Shown: positions 8,101-14,694, numbered from the stretch's first letter. The stretch: DNA of 15,745 nt from 40CM-4-68-19 sp036513415 (GCA_036513415.1 DATBZA010000129.1:1-15745), one strand, 5' to 3'. The notes: a model not told the origin generated them from the letters alone. Translations and numbers: made by a program.

Positions 8101-8168
8101 ATCGAGCGGCGTCGCAGTTGGAGCAGGATCGCTCGCTCTCGGCGAAGCTGCTGCAGGCTGCCCGCTAA
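5118..8168 (+). CDS. Large membrane-anchored helical-repeat (TPR-like) protein
   Basis: A 1016-residue protein. Residues 1-22 (MKRIALFFALCILAAAGVVG...) form an uncleaved anchor or signal sequence, followed by a charged segment (RERKLKEDERIRAQSEAEQ) likely to be a short coiled coil. The rest is Ala/Leu/Arg-rich and alpha-helical. TPR-like helix pairs are clearest at about residues 600-705, for example FLHDAGRPADALAAALDLL, AARQLDAMGRHEDALTMIER and VQLAHLGRKEDAEGLLLAHL. No catalytic motif was found. Such proteins usually act as scaffolds in the cell envelope, but no partner is suggested by the neighbours. The ATG at 5118 follows GAGAGGA at a good distance and starts exactly at the KRIALFF anchor, so it is preferred to the in-frame ATG 27 bases upstream. 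A 928-residue open frame on the opposite strand is a shadow of this gene. Confidence 0.8.
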   Translation: MKRIALFFALCILAAAGVVGVQAWGWRERKLKEDERIRAQSEAEQAAAGRLGLKTQPLPPDPLERRLALDEALRLRPDRRFLLAARELAGAEVAARFSDRRWIFSLGEREIGRVAELPDFAELMNALAPLAREWVAAAKVTGKAPRIRAVRGHKEAFAAIRDAQTRWARGDHGAAVLHDAASAAAALMLQVPRAFDADDHLDAHAIALCAADAAAGADVRGQQAVLALALGYAGAARALAPAKDEPTLHAFVTLDRRKLADAARRKDANAGDRHLLLRWLMQDGNEQALSRWIGAARDNEHVSVPTVGQLLLDADLQVVAAASEALQALAVAELESVRATAPRDAELLIVLMSAQRSALQTLANNEDLRARLAADLRQADTTYEGPLWRGADTSAWYAAATAAALLGSARSGYVLRNDATGLADELGTWPVPAAAHLNRWLKARIAADGGSPDEAYETLAASKLPGARAAADLVDAMGKQSESPDPRIVEAVRVAWRHFDSRPASRLLWAEVLRIHEHDLDRSGRLVASVVDEAPGGYSAAEVALAKQRGSIDRLEQLALDERFPFPARLEAAGALADRGPKAQAERVLRRLGRERPADVPTHGRLIRFLHDAGRPADALAAALDLLRTYGDDDSFRVARVRCAAARQLDAMGRHEDALTMIERALPTEAVCAYRMATVQLAHLGRKEDAEGLLLAHLARHPQAETAADIAEVRWRIHDDAGAADILAHPPAALTRSDFREIGERFADVFRSRPAAEVKRAIEALLQAGIQPLSVLELGPPIAKVGAAAQAFELYALLSQKVPPERTARAQFSAWSALRATKGAPAAEAWLRKQLGPDPSALVDNDLATSAYSEGPDEALWELFPNRPPDPTLADRLALLRAASIARRGERGARRDALLKEISDPLAWWKARLARYIGLSGAHASWEVRLARYVLGEGGEDEIADEATDGSRPCEVPYYFGVRAAAESRVRDAAAWYRVALECRNPGQPEFAWAYRAASQLEQDRSLSAKLLQAAR

Positions 8169-8189
8169 CTACCGCCTCGAGGGGCCGGC

Positions 8190-8612
8190 TTATCCTTGCG
8201 CCGGTTTGTCCAGGTTGAACATCCAATTGACGCCGAATCGGTCGGTCAGCATTCCGAATCGAGCGGCCCAGAACGTCTCTTGCAGGGGCATCGTGACCTT
8301 GCCCTGGTCGCCGAACGCCGCGAACAGCCGGTCGATCTCCTGGACGCTCTCGCAATCGAGGTTGATGAGGAAATTGTTGCCTTGCTTGAAGGGGACGGTG
8401 GTGTGGTCGGGGTGGTTGTCCGAGGCCATCCAGGTCATGTCTCCCTTCGTCAACTTCGCGTGCATGATCCGATCCTTCGCTTCCTTGGAGACCTCTCCCG
8501 GCATCTCGGAGTACGGCATGAGGTGCAGCTCGCCCCCAAGGCATCGCGCGTAGAACTTCATTGCCTGCGCGCAGTTTCCCTCGAAGATCAGGTAGGTGTT
8601 GGACCGCTTCAT
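8190..8612 (-). CDS. VOC family protein (PhnB-like / 3-demethylubiquinone methyltransferase-like fold)
   Basis: A 140-residue protein of the vicinal oxygen chelate superfamily. Family landmarks are an N-terminal strand then FEGNCAQAMKFYARCLGGEL (residues 10-29), H51 in MHAKLTKGD, DNHPDH at 65-70, the middle strand NNFLINLDCE, and the C-terminal ETFWAARFGMLTDRFGVNW signature at 112-130 typical of PhnB-like members. Many of these proteins have no known substrate; some are linked to stress or antibiotic resistance. The start is set by AAGGAG 6 bases before the ATG at 8612, and all family landmarks lie downstream of it. It has its own promoter with an embedded palindrome (8646-8674), so repression by a TetR-type regulator is plausible. 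It converges with the large TPR-like gene, 21 bp away. Confidence 0.88.
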   Translation of the reverse strand: MKRSNTYLIFEGNCAQAMKFYARCLGGELHLMPYSEMPGEVSKEAKDRIMHAKLTKGDMTWMASDNHPDHTTVPFKQGNNFLINLDCESVQEIDRLFAAFGDQGKVTMPLQETFWAARFGMLTDRFGVNWMFNLDKPAQG

Positions 8613-8645
8613 GATCGCTCCTTTCGATGATTGCAGAACTCCGCG

Positions 8646-8674
8646 AAGGTACAGACCAGTTGGTATGTTGTCAA
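8646..8674 (-). promoter_or_regulatory. Sigma70-type promoter of the VOC gene
   Basis: On the minus strand a perfect -35 TTGACA (8669-8674) is followed by 17 bp and a -10 like TACCTT (8646-8651), 34 bp before the VOC start codon. Position, orientation and spacing all fit. The -10 matches only half of the consensus, so the strength is uncertain. Confidence 0.6.
8651..8668. promoter_or_regulatory. Palindromic operator candidate ACCA-gt-TGGT
   Basis: ACAGACCAGTTGGTATGT is an 18-bp inverted repeat: arms ACA-x-ACCA and TGGT-x-TGT pair fully except at one position on each side of the dyad. It fills the spacer between -35 and -10 of the VOC promoter, where a bound protein would block RNA polymerase. 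ACCAGTTGGT-like sites are typical of several TetR-family regulators, but no regulator gene is in the window. It could also affect the divergent flavoprotein gene. Confidence 0.55.
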
Positions 8675-8760
8675 GATACCCGATGCCATGCCCGCGGCGC
8701 CGGAGCATCGACCAACCTCACTTGCGCCGGCGCCCGCGGGAGCGTATCCACCGACGTCGG

Positions 8761-10407
8761 ATGGATCGTCGCGAGCAGATGTACCCCCGCCTCACCGATG
8801 CCCAGATCTCGCGCATCTCGGGCGTGGGCCAGCACCGCAGCGTCCGGGTCGGGGAGCTCCTGTTCGAGCCCGGCGACCGGAATGGCGACCTCTTCGTCGT
8901 GATGAGCGGAGGCATCGAGCTCGTGCGCCCGGTCGCCGGTCGGGAAGAACCCATCACGGTGCTCGGGCCGGGGCAGTTCACGGGCGAGATCAACATGCTT
9001 TCGGCGCGAGTCACGTTGGCCCGCGCCCGCGTGGTCACCGAGGGGTCGGTCGTCGCCTTGGACCGCGACGGCATTCGCGCGGTCGTGCAACGCGATCCCG
9101 AGCTGAGCGAGATCCTCTTGCGCGCCTTCATCCTCCGGCGCGTGGCGCTGATCTCGCAGACTGAGAACGACCTGATCCTCCTCGGCTCCCGGCATTCACT
9201 GGGCACCCTGCAGATCAGGGAGTTCCTGACGCGCAACGGGCAACCGTTCACGTACCACGACGTGGAGAACGAGCCTGGAGTGCAGGCGCTGCTCGATCGT
9301 TTGGAGATCGGGGTCAACGAAGTGCCGGTGATCGTCTGCGAGGGAGGCTATGTCTACCGGAACCCCTCGATCGAGGCACTGTCGGCAGAGCTCGGACTGA
9401 CGCCGGCCCTGGATGCCAAGGCGGTGAGAGACGTCGTCATCGTGGGCGCAGGACCGGCGGGGCTCGGCGCGGCGGTGTACGCCGCGTCGGAGGGGCTCGA
9501 TGTGCTGATCCTGGAGAGCACCGCGCCAGGGGGACAGGCCGGGACGAGCTCGCGGATCGAGAACTATCTGGGATTCCCCACCGGGATCTCCGGGCAGGCG
9601 CTCGCCGGCCGGGCGCTCACCCAGGCGGAAAAATTCGGCGCCGAGGTGGCCATCGCGCGCACGGCCGTCCGCTTCAACTGCGACCAGCTGCCGTACCGGG
9701 TGCACCTCTCCGACGGAGAGGTCGTACAAGCCAGGACCATCGTGATCGCCACCGGCGCCAGGTACCGGAAGTTGGACGTGCCCGAGCTCTCCCGTTTCGA
9801 GGGTGGCGGCATCTTCTACAGCGCGACGCCCCTCGAGGGGAAATCGTGCAAGGAAGAGGAGATCGCGGTCGTGGGCGGCGGCAATTCGGCAGGACAAGCC
9901 GCCGTCTTCCTCTCCGGGATCGCGTCGCGCGTGCACGTTGTGGTGCGCGGGCCCAGCCTCGCGGCGAGCATGTCTCGCTACCTGATCCAGCGCATCGAAA
10001 GCAGCCGGAACGTCGAGCTGCGCACGCGGACGCGGATCGAGTCGCTCGAGGGCGGGGATCGGCTAGAGCGGGTCCGATGGAGTCACGTCGAATCGGGAGA
10101 ATCGGAGACGCGCCCGATCCGCAACCTGTTCGTCATGACCGGCGCCGATCCGAATACCGCATGGACGCAGGGATGCGTGGTCCTGGACGAGAAGAGCTTC
10201 GTCAAGACCGGGGGCGACCTCCGCCCGGACGAGCTGGCAGAAGCGCGCTGGCCGCTCGCGCGACGGCCGTATCTCATGGAGACGAGCATCCCCGGGGTGT
10301 TCGCGGTGGGAGACGTGCGCTCGTCAAGCGTGAAGCGGGTCGCCTCGGCGGTGGGCGAAGGGTCGATCTGCGTCCAGCTCATCCACAAGGCGCTCCTGGA
10401 GCTCTGA
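8761..10407 (+). CDS. cNMP-binding / glutaredoxin-like / thioredoxin-reductase-like fusion flavoprotein
   Basis: A 548-residue three-part protein. Residues about 10-130 are a Crp-type cyclic-nucleotide-binding fold (VGELLFEPGDRNGDLFVVMS; phosphate-cassette region FTGEINMLSARVTLARARV). Residues about 136-212 have a thioredoxin/glutaredoxin-like fold (LILLGSRHSLGTLQIREFL ... EVPVIVCEGG ... NPSIEALSAELGL) with SRHS where an active-site CxxC would sit. Residues about 222-548 are a thioredoxin-reductase-like FAD/NAD(P)H oxidoreductase: VGAGPAG at 228-234, PGGQAG at 256-261, NAD(P)-binding VGGGNSAGQA at 371-380 and the C-terminal FAVGDVR. The TrxR redox CxxC is also missing (FYSATPLEGKSC instead), as I recall for this fusion family. 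It is probably a ligand-regulated NAD(P)H-dependent flavoprotein. The start is uncertain: ATG 8761 or 8779, neither with a good ribosome binding site; length fits either. Confidence 0.85.
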   Translation: MDRREQMYPRLTDAQISRISGVGQHRSVRVGELLFEPGDRNGDLFVVMSGGIELVRPVAGREEPITVLGPGQFTGEINMLSARVTLARARVVTEGSVVALDRDGIRAVVQRDPELSEILLRAFILRRVALISQTENDLILLGSRHSLGTLQIREFLTRNGQPFTYHDVENEPGVQALLDRLEIGVNEVPVIVCEGGYVYRNPSIEALSAELGLTPALDAKAVRDVVIVGAGPAGLGAAVYAASEGLDVLILESTAPGGQAGTSSRIENYLGFPTGISGQALAGRALTQAEKFGAEVAIARTAVRFNCDQLPYRVHLSDGEVVQARTIVIATGARYRKLDVPELSRFEGGGIFYSATPLEGKSCKEEEIAVVGGGNSAGQAAVFLSGIASRVHVVVRGPSLAASMSRYLIQRIESSRNVELRTRTRIESLEGGDRLERVRWSHVESGESETRPIRNLFVMTGADPNTAWTQGCVVLDEKSFVKTGGDLRPDELAEARWPLARRPYLMETSIPGVFAVGDVRSSSVKRVASAVGEGSICVQLIHKALLEL

Positions 10408-10467
10408 GTCCGGTCTTGGGGTGGCTAAACTTGCCTATTCCGTCTCTCGGACCAGAGTATTGGGTGC

Positions 10468-11748
10468 GTGATCGCCTCGGCGCTGCTGATGACGGCCCTC
10501 GCTGCGAGCCCTCCTGCGTTGATCGGAACCTGGGAGGCCGAGTTGAACCCGAAGCTCGTCCTCGACCTGCGTGAGGACGGGCTCGCCGCGTTTTTCCAGG
10601 GCGCGTTCTTCTGGGTCGCCGACGACAAGACGCTCCGGCTCGTCGACCCGACCAGGAGCGAGCGGCTGCGGCCTGGTGATCCGGAGGCCGTCGTCACCTA
10701 CCAGCTCAAGGGTGATCGGCTGACCATTCCCTTCGAGAAGAACCAGCCGGTGACGTTCCTGCGCCAACGCGGCACTGCGCGGCCCGGCCCGGTCGGGACC
10801 CCGAAGTGGCTGGGCAACGGCTACGCTGAGACGAAGAGCGGGCTCTGGCTCCGCAGGTACTCGCAGAACAACGGCATCCTCCTCACCGCCGAGTACCACT
10901 GGGAGAGCGCGACGAAGATCGACCGCGGCACGCTCAAGACCGTGTGCGGGCTCACCGTCGACGCCAGCCACGTCTACGACAACGGGAGCCCCCTTCCGAA
11001 TATCGATGTAGCGAGCTTTCACGACCTCGGTCGTGGCTTCTGCGCCGACAGGACCTCGGTGCGCGCCCGTGTGGTGAAACAGGTCTGGGCGGTGAAGCCG
11101 GGTTCGCCGGGTCGTGATTTTGACGTCGCGACGTTCGAGCCGCTGCTGGGCGAGCTGGTGAAGGACAAGAACGGCGTCTACACCCGGATCGAGTATGGCG
11201 ACGTGGGCCAGAGCGAACCGGTCGGCCGCACCAACTACCGGATCGACGGGTGGGAGCGGTTCGATCTGCCGGACGCCGCGACCTTCGAGACGCCCACCGC
11301 GAGCACGGCGCGTGATCGCCACTACGAGTACCGGATCGAGAGCCGCCAGGTCACCAACTCGAAGCGGCTGGTGATCGTGAAGGTGCTCCAGGGCGGCGGC
11401 AGGGTCCTCGACCTCGGCGCCGGCTTCCAGCTTGCGGACGGCGTGATCTCGTTCGAAGGGCAGCGGCTCGAGCAAGCCGAGCTGGCGACCTTCGAGGTGC
11501 TGCTGAAGCTGCCGAAGGAGCGGATCTACCGTGGCTACTGGGCGCGCGACCGCAACGCGGTCTGGTACGGCGCGCGCAGGGTCGAAGGCGCCGATCCGCG
11601 CACCTTCACGGTCATGGACGAGGGCTCGAACCTCTACGCGTTCGACGCGAAGGGCCGCTACGAGTCGGGCCAGCCCCTGAATCCGGTGTGGAACGACAAG
11701 TTCGAGCAGAAGCGAGCGGCCTGGATGAAGAGGAGGGAGGCTCGCTGA
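10468..11748 (+). CDS. Secreted DKNYY-repeat protein with lipocalin-like N-terminal domain
   Basis: A 426-residue protein with a short signal peptide (residues 1-17, ending ALAASPPA). Residues about 18-100 (LIGTWEAEL ... LVLDLREDGLAAFFQG ... VVTYQLKGDRLTIPF) have the strand pattern of small lipocalin-like domains. The rest carries DKNYY-family repeats, each with a D-x-N/S-x-V-Y/W core followed by an Asp-x-x-T/S-F element: DASHVYDNG with IDVASF (165-184), KDKNGVYTR with DAATF (232-273) and RDRNAVWYG with ADPRTF (360-380). DKNYY proteins are common, predicted extracytoplasmic, and of unknown function. The start is a GTG at 10468, with an ATG seven codons later as alternative; neither has a clear ribosome binding site. 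It ends 6 bp from the convergent receiver gene. Confidence 0.8.
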   Translation: MIASALLMTALAASPPALIGTWEAELNPKLVLDLREDGLAAFFQGAFFWVADDKTLRLVDPTRSERLRPGDPEAVVTYQLKGDRLTIPFEKNQPVTFLRQRGTARPGPVGTPKWLGNGYAETKSGLWLRRYSQNNGILLTAEYHWESATKIDRGTLKTVCGLTVDASHVYDNGSPLPNIDVASFHDLGRGFCADRTSVRARVVKQVWAVKPGSPGRDFDVATFEPLLGELVKDKNGVYTRIEYGDVGQSEPVGRTNYRIDGWERFDLPDAATFETPTASTARDRHYEYRIESRQVTNSKRLVIVKVLQGGGRVLDLGAGFQLADGVISFEGQRLEQAELATFEVLLKLPKERIYRGYWARDRNAVWYGARRVEGADPRTFTVMDEGSNLYAFDAKGRYESGQPLNPVWNDKFEQKRAAWMKRREAR

Positions 11749-11754
11749 AAGGCG

Positions 11755-12114
11755 TCAGGGCGTCTCGCAGATGGCCTGCACGATGGCGAGCACCAGCGCT
11801 GCGTCGAATGCCTCCCTGAGGTCGTGGAGGGGGGTGGCCCCCTCCGACCCGCTACCGTGCGCCGTGAAGAGCACCACCGGCACCTTCCGAAACCGGGAAC
11901 GGGACCTCATCCAGTCGATCAGCTCCCGCTCGCCCTCGCGCGCGACCCGGCGGTCGACCAGCACCAGATCCGGCGGGGCGTCCATCGCGTTCACGCGGGC
12001 GATCGCATCGGCCGCATCGTCCACCGCCACCACGGACATGCCATGTTCGGCGAGCAAGCCGAAGAGCTGCGTACGCACTTGCAGATCGCTTCCCACCAGG
12101 ACAACTCTCGGCAT
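11755..12114 (-). CDS. Stand-alone response regulator receiver (degenerate)
   Basis: A 119-residue single receiver (REC) domain with no output domain. Visible are strand 1 (MPRVVLVGSD), the phospho-acceptor candidate D54 in DLVLVDRRV, the RSRFRKVPVVLFTA strand with T84, and a final helix. Two conserved elements are weak: the acidic pair after strand 1 is S9-D10 rather than two acids, and the Lys before the last helix (usual KP) is not found. This is probably an atypical or pseudo-receiver that may not use ordinary aspartyl phosphorylation. A GGAGG lies about 8 bases before the ATG. The upstream same-strand gene is the SohB-type protease (75 bp gap), so they may be cotranscribed; no histidine kinase is nearby. 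Confidence 0.78.
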   Translation of the reverse strand: MPRVVLVGSDLQVRTQLFGLLAEHGMSVVAVDDAADAIARVNAMDAPPDLVLVDRRVAREGERELIDWMRSRSRFRKVPVVLFTAHGSGSEGATPLHDLREAFDAALVLAIVQAICETP

Positions 12115-12189
12115 CCTTCCGTCCCTCCGCTTCGGGAGACACGGCGATGCCGGAACAGTGGAAAACGGCGTCGGATGGCGAACAAACCC

Positions 12190-13179
12190 CTACCGCGACA
12201 GCAGGGACGAGAGCGAGCGATCGATAGCGTTCGCGGCCATGCTGCCCAGCCGCTCCCGCAAGGAACGCGCTCTCTCGAAGGCGACCTGGTAGAGGTTGCC
12301 CTCCACGGCCCGGGCGACCAGATATTCGTCGCTGGTGCCGAGCTGGTCGACGAGCCCGAGCTCCAACCCGCGCCGCGCGAGCCAATGCTCGCCCGTTGCC
12401 ACCTGTTCGATGTCGAGCTTCGGCCGGTGCGCCTTGACGAACTCCTTGAAGAGCAGGTGGGTGTCTTCGAGCTCCTCCTGGAACTTCCTCAGTCCCTTCT
12501 CCGTGATCTCGCCGAACACGCTGACGGTCCGCTTGAATTCGCCGGCGGTCATCTCCTGGAAATCGACGTCATGCTTCTTCAGCAGGCGATGGAAGTTCGG
12601 CACCTGCGCGACGACTCCGATCGACCCGATGATCGCGAAGGGCGCGGCCACGATCTTGTCGGCGACGCAGGCGATCATGTAGCCGCCGCTGGCCGCGATG
12701 CGATCGATACACACGGTGACCTTGATCGCCTTGTCCCGCAGCCGCATCAACTGGGCTGCCGCGAGACCGTAGTGGGGAACAGCGCCCCCCGCGCTCTCGA
12801 GGCGGACAACGACTTCGTCGTCCTTGCCAGCCGCCGCGATGATTGCAGTCACCTCCTCGCGAAGGTTTCTCACCGCGCTGGCGAAGAGATCGCCCTTGAA
12901 CTCGAGGACGAACACGTTCGGCTTCGCCGCGAGTCTCGCGGCCTTCGCCTTCTTTCGGCTCTTGCGGAGCTTCCGGAGGTCCTTCTTCCGCATCACGCCG
13001 GCGCGCAACGCGTCTCCCATCGCGTCGATCTGTTGGTTGAGTGGCTTGACGAGCAGCCAGCCGCGGGGCGGCTTGCGGCGGCGGATGATGGTGACGAGGA
13101 ACACAGCGGTCAGCGCGATGGTGGCGAAGACGACGAAACCCCTGGCCGCGAACCCGAGTACATCGTGGAGGATGTCCAT
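12190..13179 (-). CDS. sohB: SohB-type S49 family membrane serine protease
   Basis: A 329-residue protein with one N-terminal membrane helix at about 13-33, a basic linker (MRKKDLRKLRKSRKKAKAAR), and a SppA/SohB protease domain from about residue 88 to 300. The Ser/Lys dyad is visible: nucleophile S164 in DRIAASGGYMIA and general base K216 in GEFKRTVS; their 52-residue spacing matches that of Bacillus SppA. VLEFKGD (91-97) and SIGVVAQVPNFHRLLKK are family signatures, with the latter plus the basic linker pointing to SohB rather than full-length SppA. The catalytic domain is expected in the periplasm. The ATG at 13179 is chosen because it gives the usual N-terminal anchor; the open frame extends further upstream without family resemblance. 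The ribosome binding site is weak (GGGCGGC). Confidence 0.88.
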   Translation of the reverse strand: MDILHDVLGFAARGFVVFATIALTAVFLVTIIRRRKPPRGWLLVKPLNQQIDAMGDALRAGVMRKKDLRKLRKSRKKAKAARLAAKPNVFVLEFKGDLFASAVRNLREEVTAIIAAAGKDDEVVVRLESAGGAVPHYGLAAAQLMRLRDKAIKVTVCIDRIAASGGYMIACVADKIVAAPFAIIGSIGVVAQVPNFHRLLKKHDVDFQEMTAGEFKRTVSVFGEITEKGLRKFQEELEDTHLLFKEFVKAHRPKLDIEQVATGEHWLARRGLELGLVDQLGTSDEYLVARAVEGNLYQVAFERARSLRERLGSMAANAIDRSLSSLLSR

Positions 13180-13224
13180 GCCGCCCGTTGTATCCGACCT
13201 TTTGCGGTCACGACGATAGGCCCT

Positions 13225-13256
13225 GCGCGGCGGGGTGTGCCGCACCCCCGCTGCGC
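13225..13256. repeat. Strong GC-rich hairpin in the divergent gap
   Basis: Arms GCGCGGCGGGGTG (13225-13237) and CACCCCCGCTGCGC (13243-13256) pair almost completely around a 5-base loop, with one bulged C and one G-T pair. It lies in the 268-bp stretch between sohB and the membrane protein gene, in which no gene was found. No U-tract follows on either strand, so it is not a classical terminator; it could be a regulatory RNA structure or a by-product of high GC. Confidence 0.35.
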
Positions 13257-13447
13257 TCTGCCAGGCTGATGGCGGTGATGCGAGGACGAGGGGGAGGTTC
13301 TCGACCGCGTCAAGGACGCGCAGCTGATCGATCCGACAACAGCGCTGTCCGGACGATGCGCAGGGGGAGCTGCTTCGTTCCTGGAAAAGCAGCAGTCGGC
13401 CCTTCGATTGGCGTGTGGGTTGCATCGCGCCCCTGGCGGAAACCCGT

Positions 13448-13816
13448 ATGCGCCTAGCCTCAACGGTCACGCTCATCAATGTGCTTGTCGCCACCGGTTT
13501 TTCCATCATCGGCCTGGTACGCCCCGACCTCATCGTGCCGACGGGCACAATGGCGAGCGGCGCCTCCGCGATCTTCGCCATGTATGCCGCGGCCCGAGCC
13601 ATTCCGCTCGCTGTCGCTGTCGTCCTCGCCGTTCTGTCGCGCTCGCCGGTCGCGCTGTTGATCCTGGGGACGCTGGCGGGAACGGTTCAGGGTCTCGATG
13701 CCATGATCGGCATCATCCACCACGATGCGGGTAAGACCATCGGGCCTCTCATCCTCGCCGTCGCTCAAGGCTACGCCATGCTCGTCCTTCGGAAGCGAAT
13801 CAGGTCCGCGCCGTGA
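13448..13816 (+). CDS. Small four-helix membrane protein, function unknown
   Basis: A 122-residue integral membrane protein with about four hydrophobic helices: 5-24 (TVTLINVLVATGFSIIGLV), 44-65 (FAMYAAARAIPLAVAVVLAV), 66-88 (PVALLILGTLAGTVQGLDAM) and 96-114. The short polar pieces include a DAMIGIIHHD segment near helix 3 and a basic C-terminal end (RKRIRSAP). The organisation resembles small DoxX/DUF4267-like membrane proteins, but the family is not certain. The ATG at 13448 starts right at the first helix; an in-frame GTG at 13415 would add 11 residues. The ribosome binding site is only moderate (GGCGGAAA). It converges with the TPR-like gene across 27 bp. Confidence 0.7.
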   Translation: MRLASTVTLINVLVATGFSIIGLVRPDLIVPTGTMASGASAIFAMYAAARAIPLAVAVVLAVLSRSPVALLILGTLAGTVQGLDAMIGIIHHDAGKTIGPLILAVAQGYAMLVLRKRIRSAP

Positions 13817-13843
13817 AGGATCGGCGAATCATTTCGTCGTCGG

Positions 13844-14101
13844 TCAGCGAGCAGCGTCAAGGCCGACTGCCTCGCGGCGGGCGGCCGCGATCTCCTCCTC
13901 CACCGTCTCGCGCCCGCGGAAGGCGCGACCGGCCTTGCCGTACCAATAGAGCGCGTTGTCGAGATCGCCCTCGAGCGTATGGACGATGCCGTGCAGCCAG
14001 GCGGCCAGCGTGGAGTCGTCTTCCTGCACGATGTTGTGGGCCGCCTTCCAGTCGCCGGTCGCGAGCAAGTCCAGAGCCCGGAGCAGATCACGGTCCGCCA
14101 T
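13844..14101 (-). CDS. Small TPR-like protein
   Basis: An 85-residue soluble protein that looks like two short helix-turn-helix repeats: RALDLLATGDWKAAHNIVQE, then TLAAWLHGIVHTLEGDLDN leading to ALYWYGKAGRAF. The GDW-x-AAH and EGDL-x-NA-x-YWY patterns are familiar from a widespread family of short uncharacterised proteobacterial proteins. No catalytic residues are expected; a role as a small binding adaptor is only inference. The ATG at 14101 follows GCGAGG closely. It lies 9 bp downstream of the broken PIN-domain gene on the same strand, but the two are probably unrelated, and the accessory DNA may begin just upstream of it. Confidence 0.7.
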   Translation of the reverse strand: MADRDLLRALDLLATGDWKAAHNIVQEDDSTLAAWLHGIVHTLEGDLDNALYWYGKAGRAFRGRETVEEEIAAARREAVGLDAAR

Positions 14102-14110
14102 GCCTCGCGA

Positions 14111-14404
14111 TCATTCACTGATCCCGGCCGAGGAGCAAGCCAGCGCGGGCCGGATCCAGTTACAAGGCTTCCCATGGACATCCCCGGAGAGCGTGTTGAC
14201 GTCCTCAGTGACTCCCACAGACTGCTCGTCGACTCTGACGCGCTCCAGGAAACTCGCGGCATTCAGGATCCGCTCATCGAAGAGTAATTTGAGCTCGCCA
14301 GCCAGGAGCAGTGTGAGCACCTGGGCCGGCGCACCGGCGGGATTCAAGAAGGCGGAAACCAGAACGTTCGTATCGAGAACGATTCGCTCGATCCTGGAGC
14401 TCAA
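14111..14404 (-). pseudogene. PIN-domain toxin, truncated (PIN-family type II TA toxin remnant)
   Basis: The first 47 residues match the PIN-family putative TA toxin: RIVLDTNVLVSAFLNPAG with catalytic D11, then GAPAQVLTLLLAGELKLLFD and ERIL. After residue 47, where the family continues with an EYREVL helix and later two more acidic residues in a total of about 130-145 residues, the frame reads NAASFLERVRVDEQSVG and an unrelated tail to a stop at 97 residues. The second half of the PIN active site is therefore missing. A single frameshift does not restore it, so a deletion or rearrangement near position 14262 is likelier. Intact PIN toxins are Mg-dependent ribonucleases. The start overlaps the upstream antitoxin stop by 4 bp (ATGA), as in intact TA operons. 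Confidence 0.65.
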
Positions 14405-14679
14405 CCTCGGCGCCCTCGTGCCGCGCGCGCAGCCTTGATCTCAGCGTCGATGTCCTTCGGAGAGAGCCTGTCGAGTCCGCGCGACTTCGCGCGCTCCTGT
14501 GCCCGCCGCAGGGCCGCAAAGGCCCTTCCGCGGGGACTTCCGGACGACTCAAACGCGTTCCGCAAAGCCAGGGCGCGCAGGTAGGTGCCGACGCCCAACC
14601 CCTCCCGCCCTGCTTGCGCAGCGATCGTGTCGTGCTCTTCCTTGGTCAGCCGGATCTGAATCGTAAGGTCGCGCGCCAT
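14401..14679 (-). CDS. RHH-like antitoxin of a PIN-type toxin-antitoxin pair
   Basis: A 92-residue basic protein. Residues 1-45 have a ribbon-helix-helix-like strand and two helices (MARDLTIQIRLTKEEHDTIA, then a short turn and VGTYLRALALRNAF). The C-terminal part (LSPKDIDAEIKAARAARGRR) resembles the toxin-binding helix of antitoxins paired with PIN proteins. It should neutralise the toxin and repress its own promoter. The ATG at 14679 has GAGG 6 bases upstream. A TACAAT -10 at 14702-14707 and a TGTACGTACA palindrome at 14695-14704 lie just upstream, fitting autoregulation. The overlapping toxin is truncated, so this antitoxin may have lost its partner. Confidence 0.72.
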   Translation of the reverse strand: MARDLTIQIRLTKEEHDTIAAQAGREGLGVGTYLRALALRNAFESSGSPRGRAFAALRRAQERAKSRGLDRLSPKDIDAEIKAARAARGRRG

Positions 14680-14694
14680 CCATCACCTCGAGAT

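Noticed and set aside
11824..13269. 481-residue plus-strand open frame opposite receiver and sohB
   Set aside because: Shadow of two recognisable minus-strand genes.
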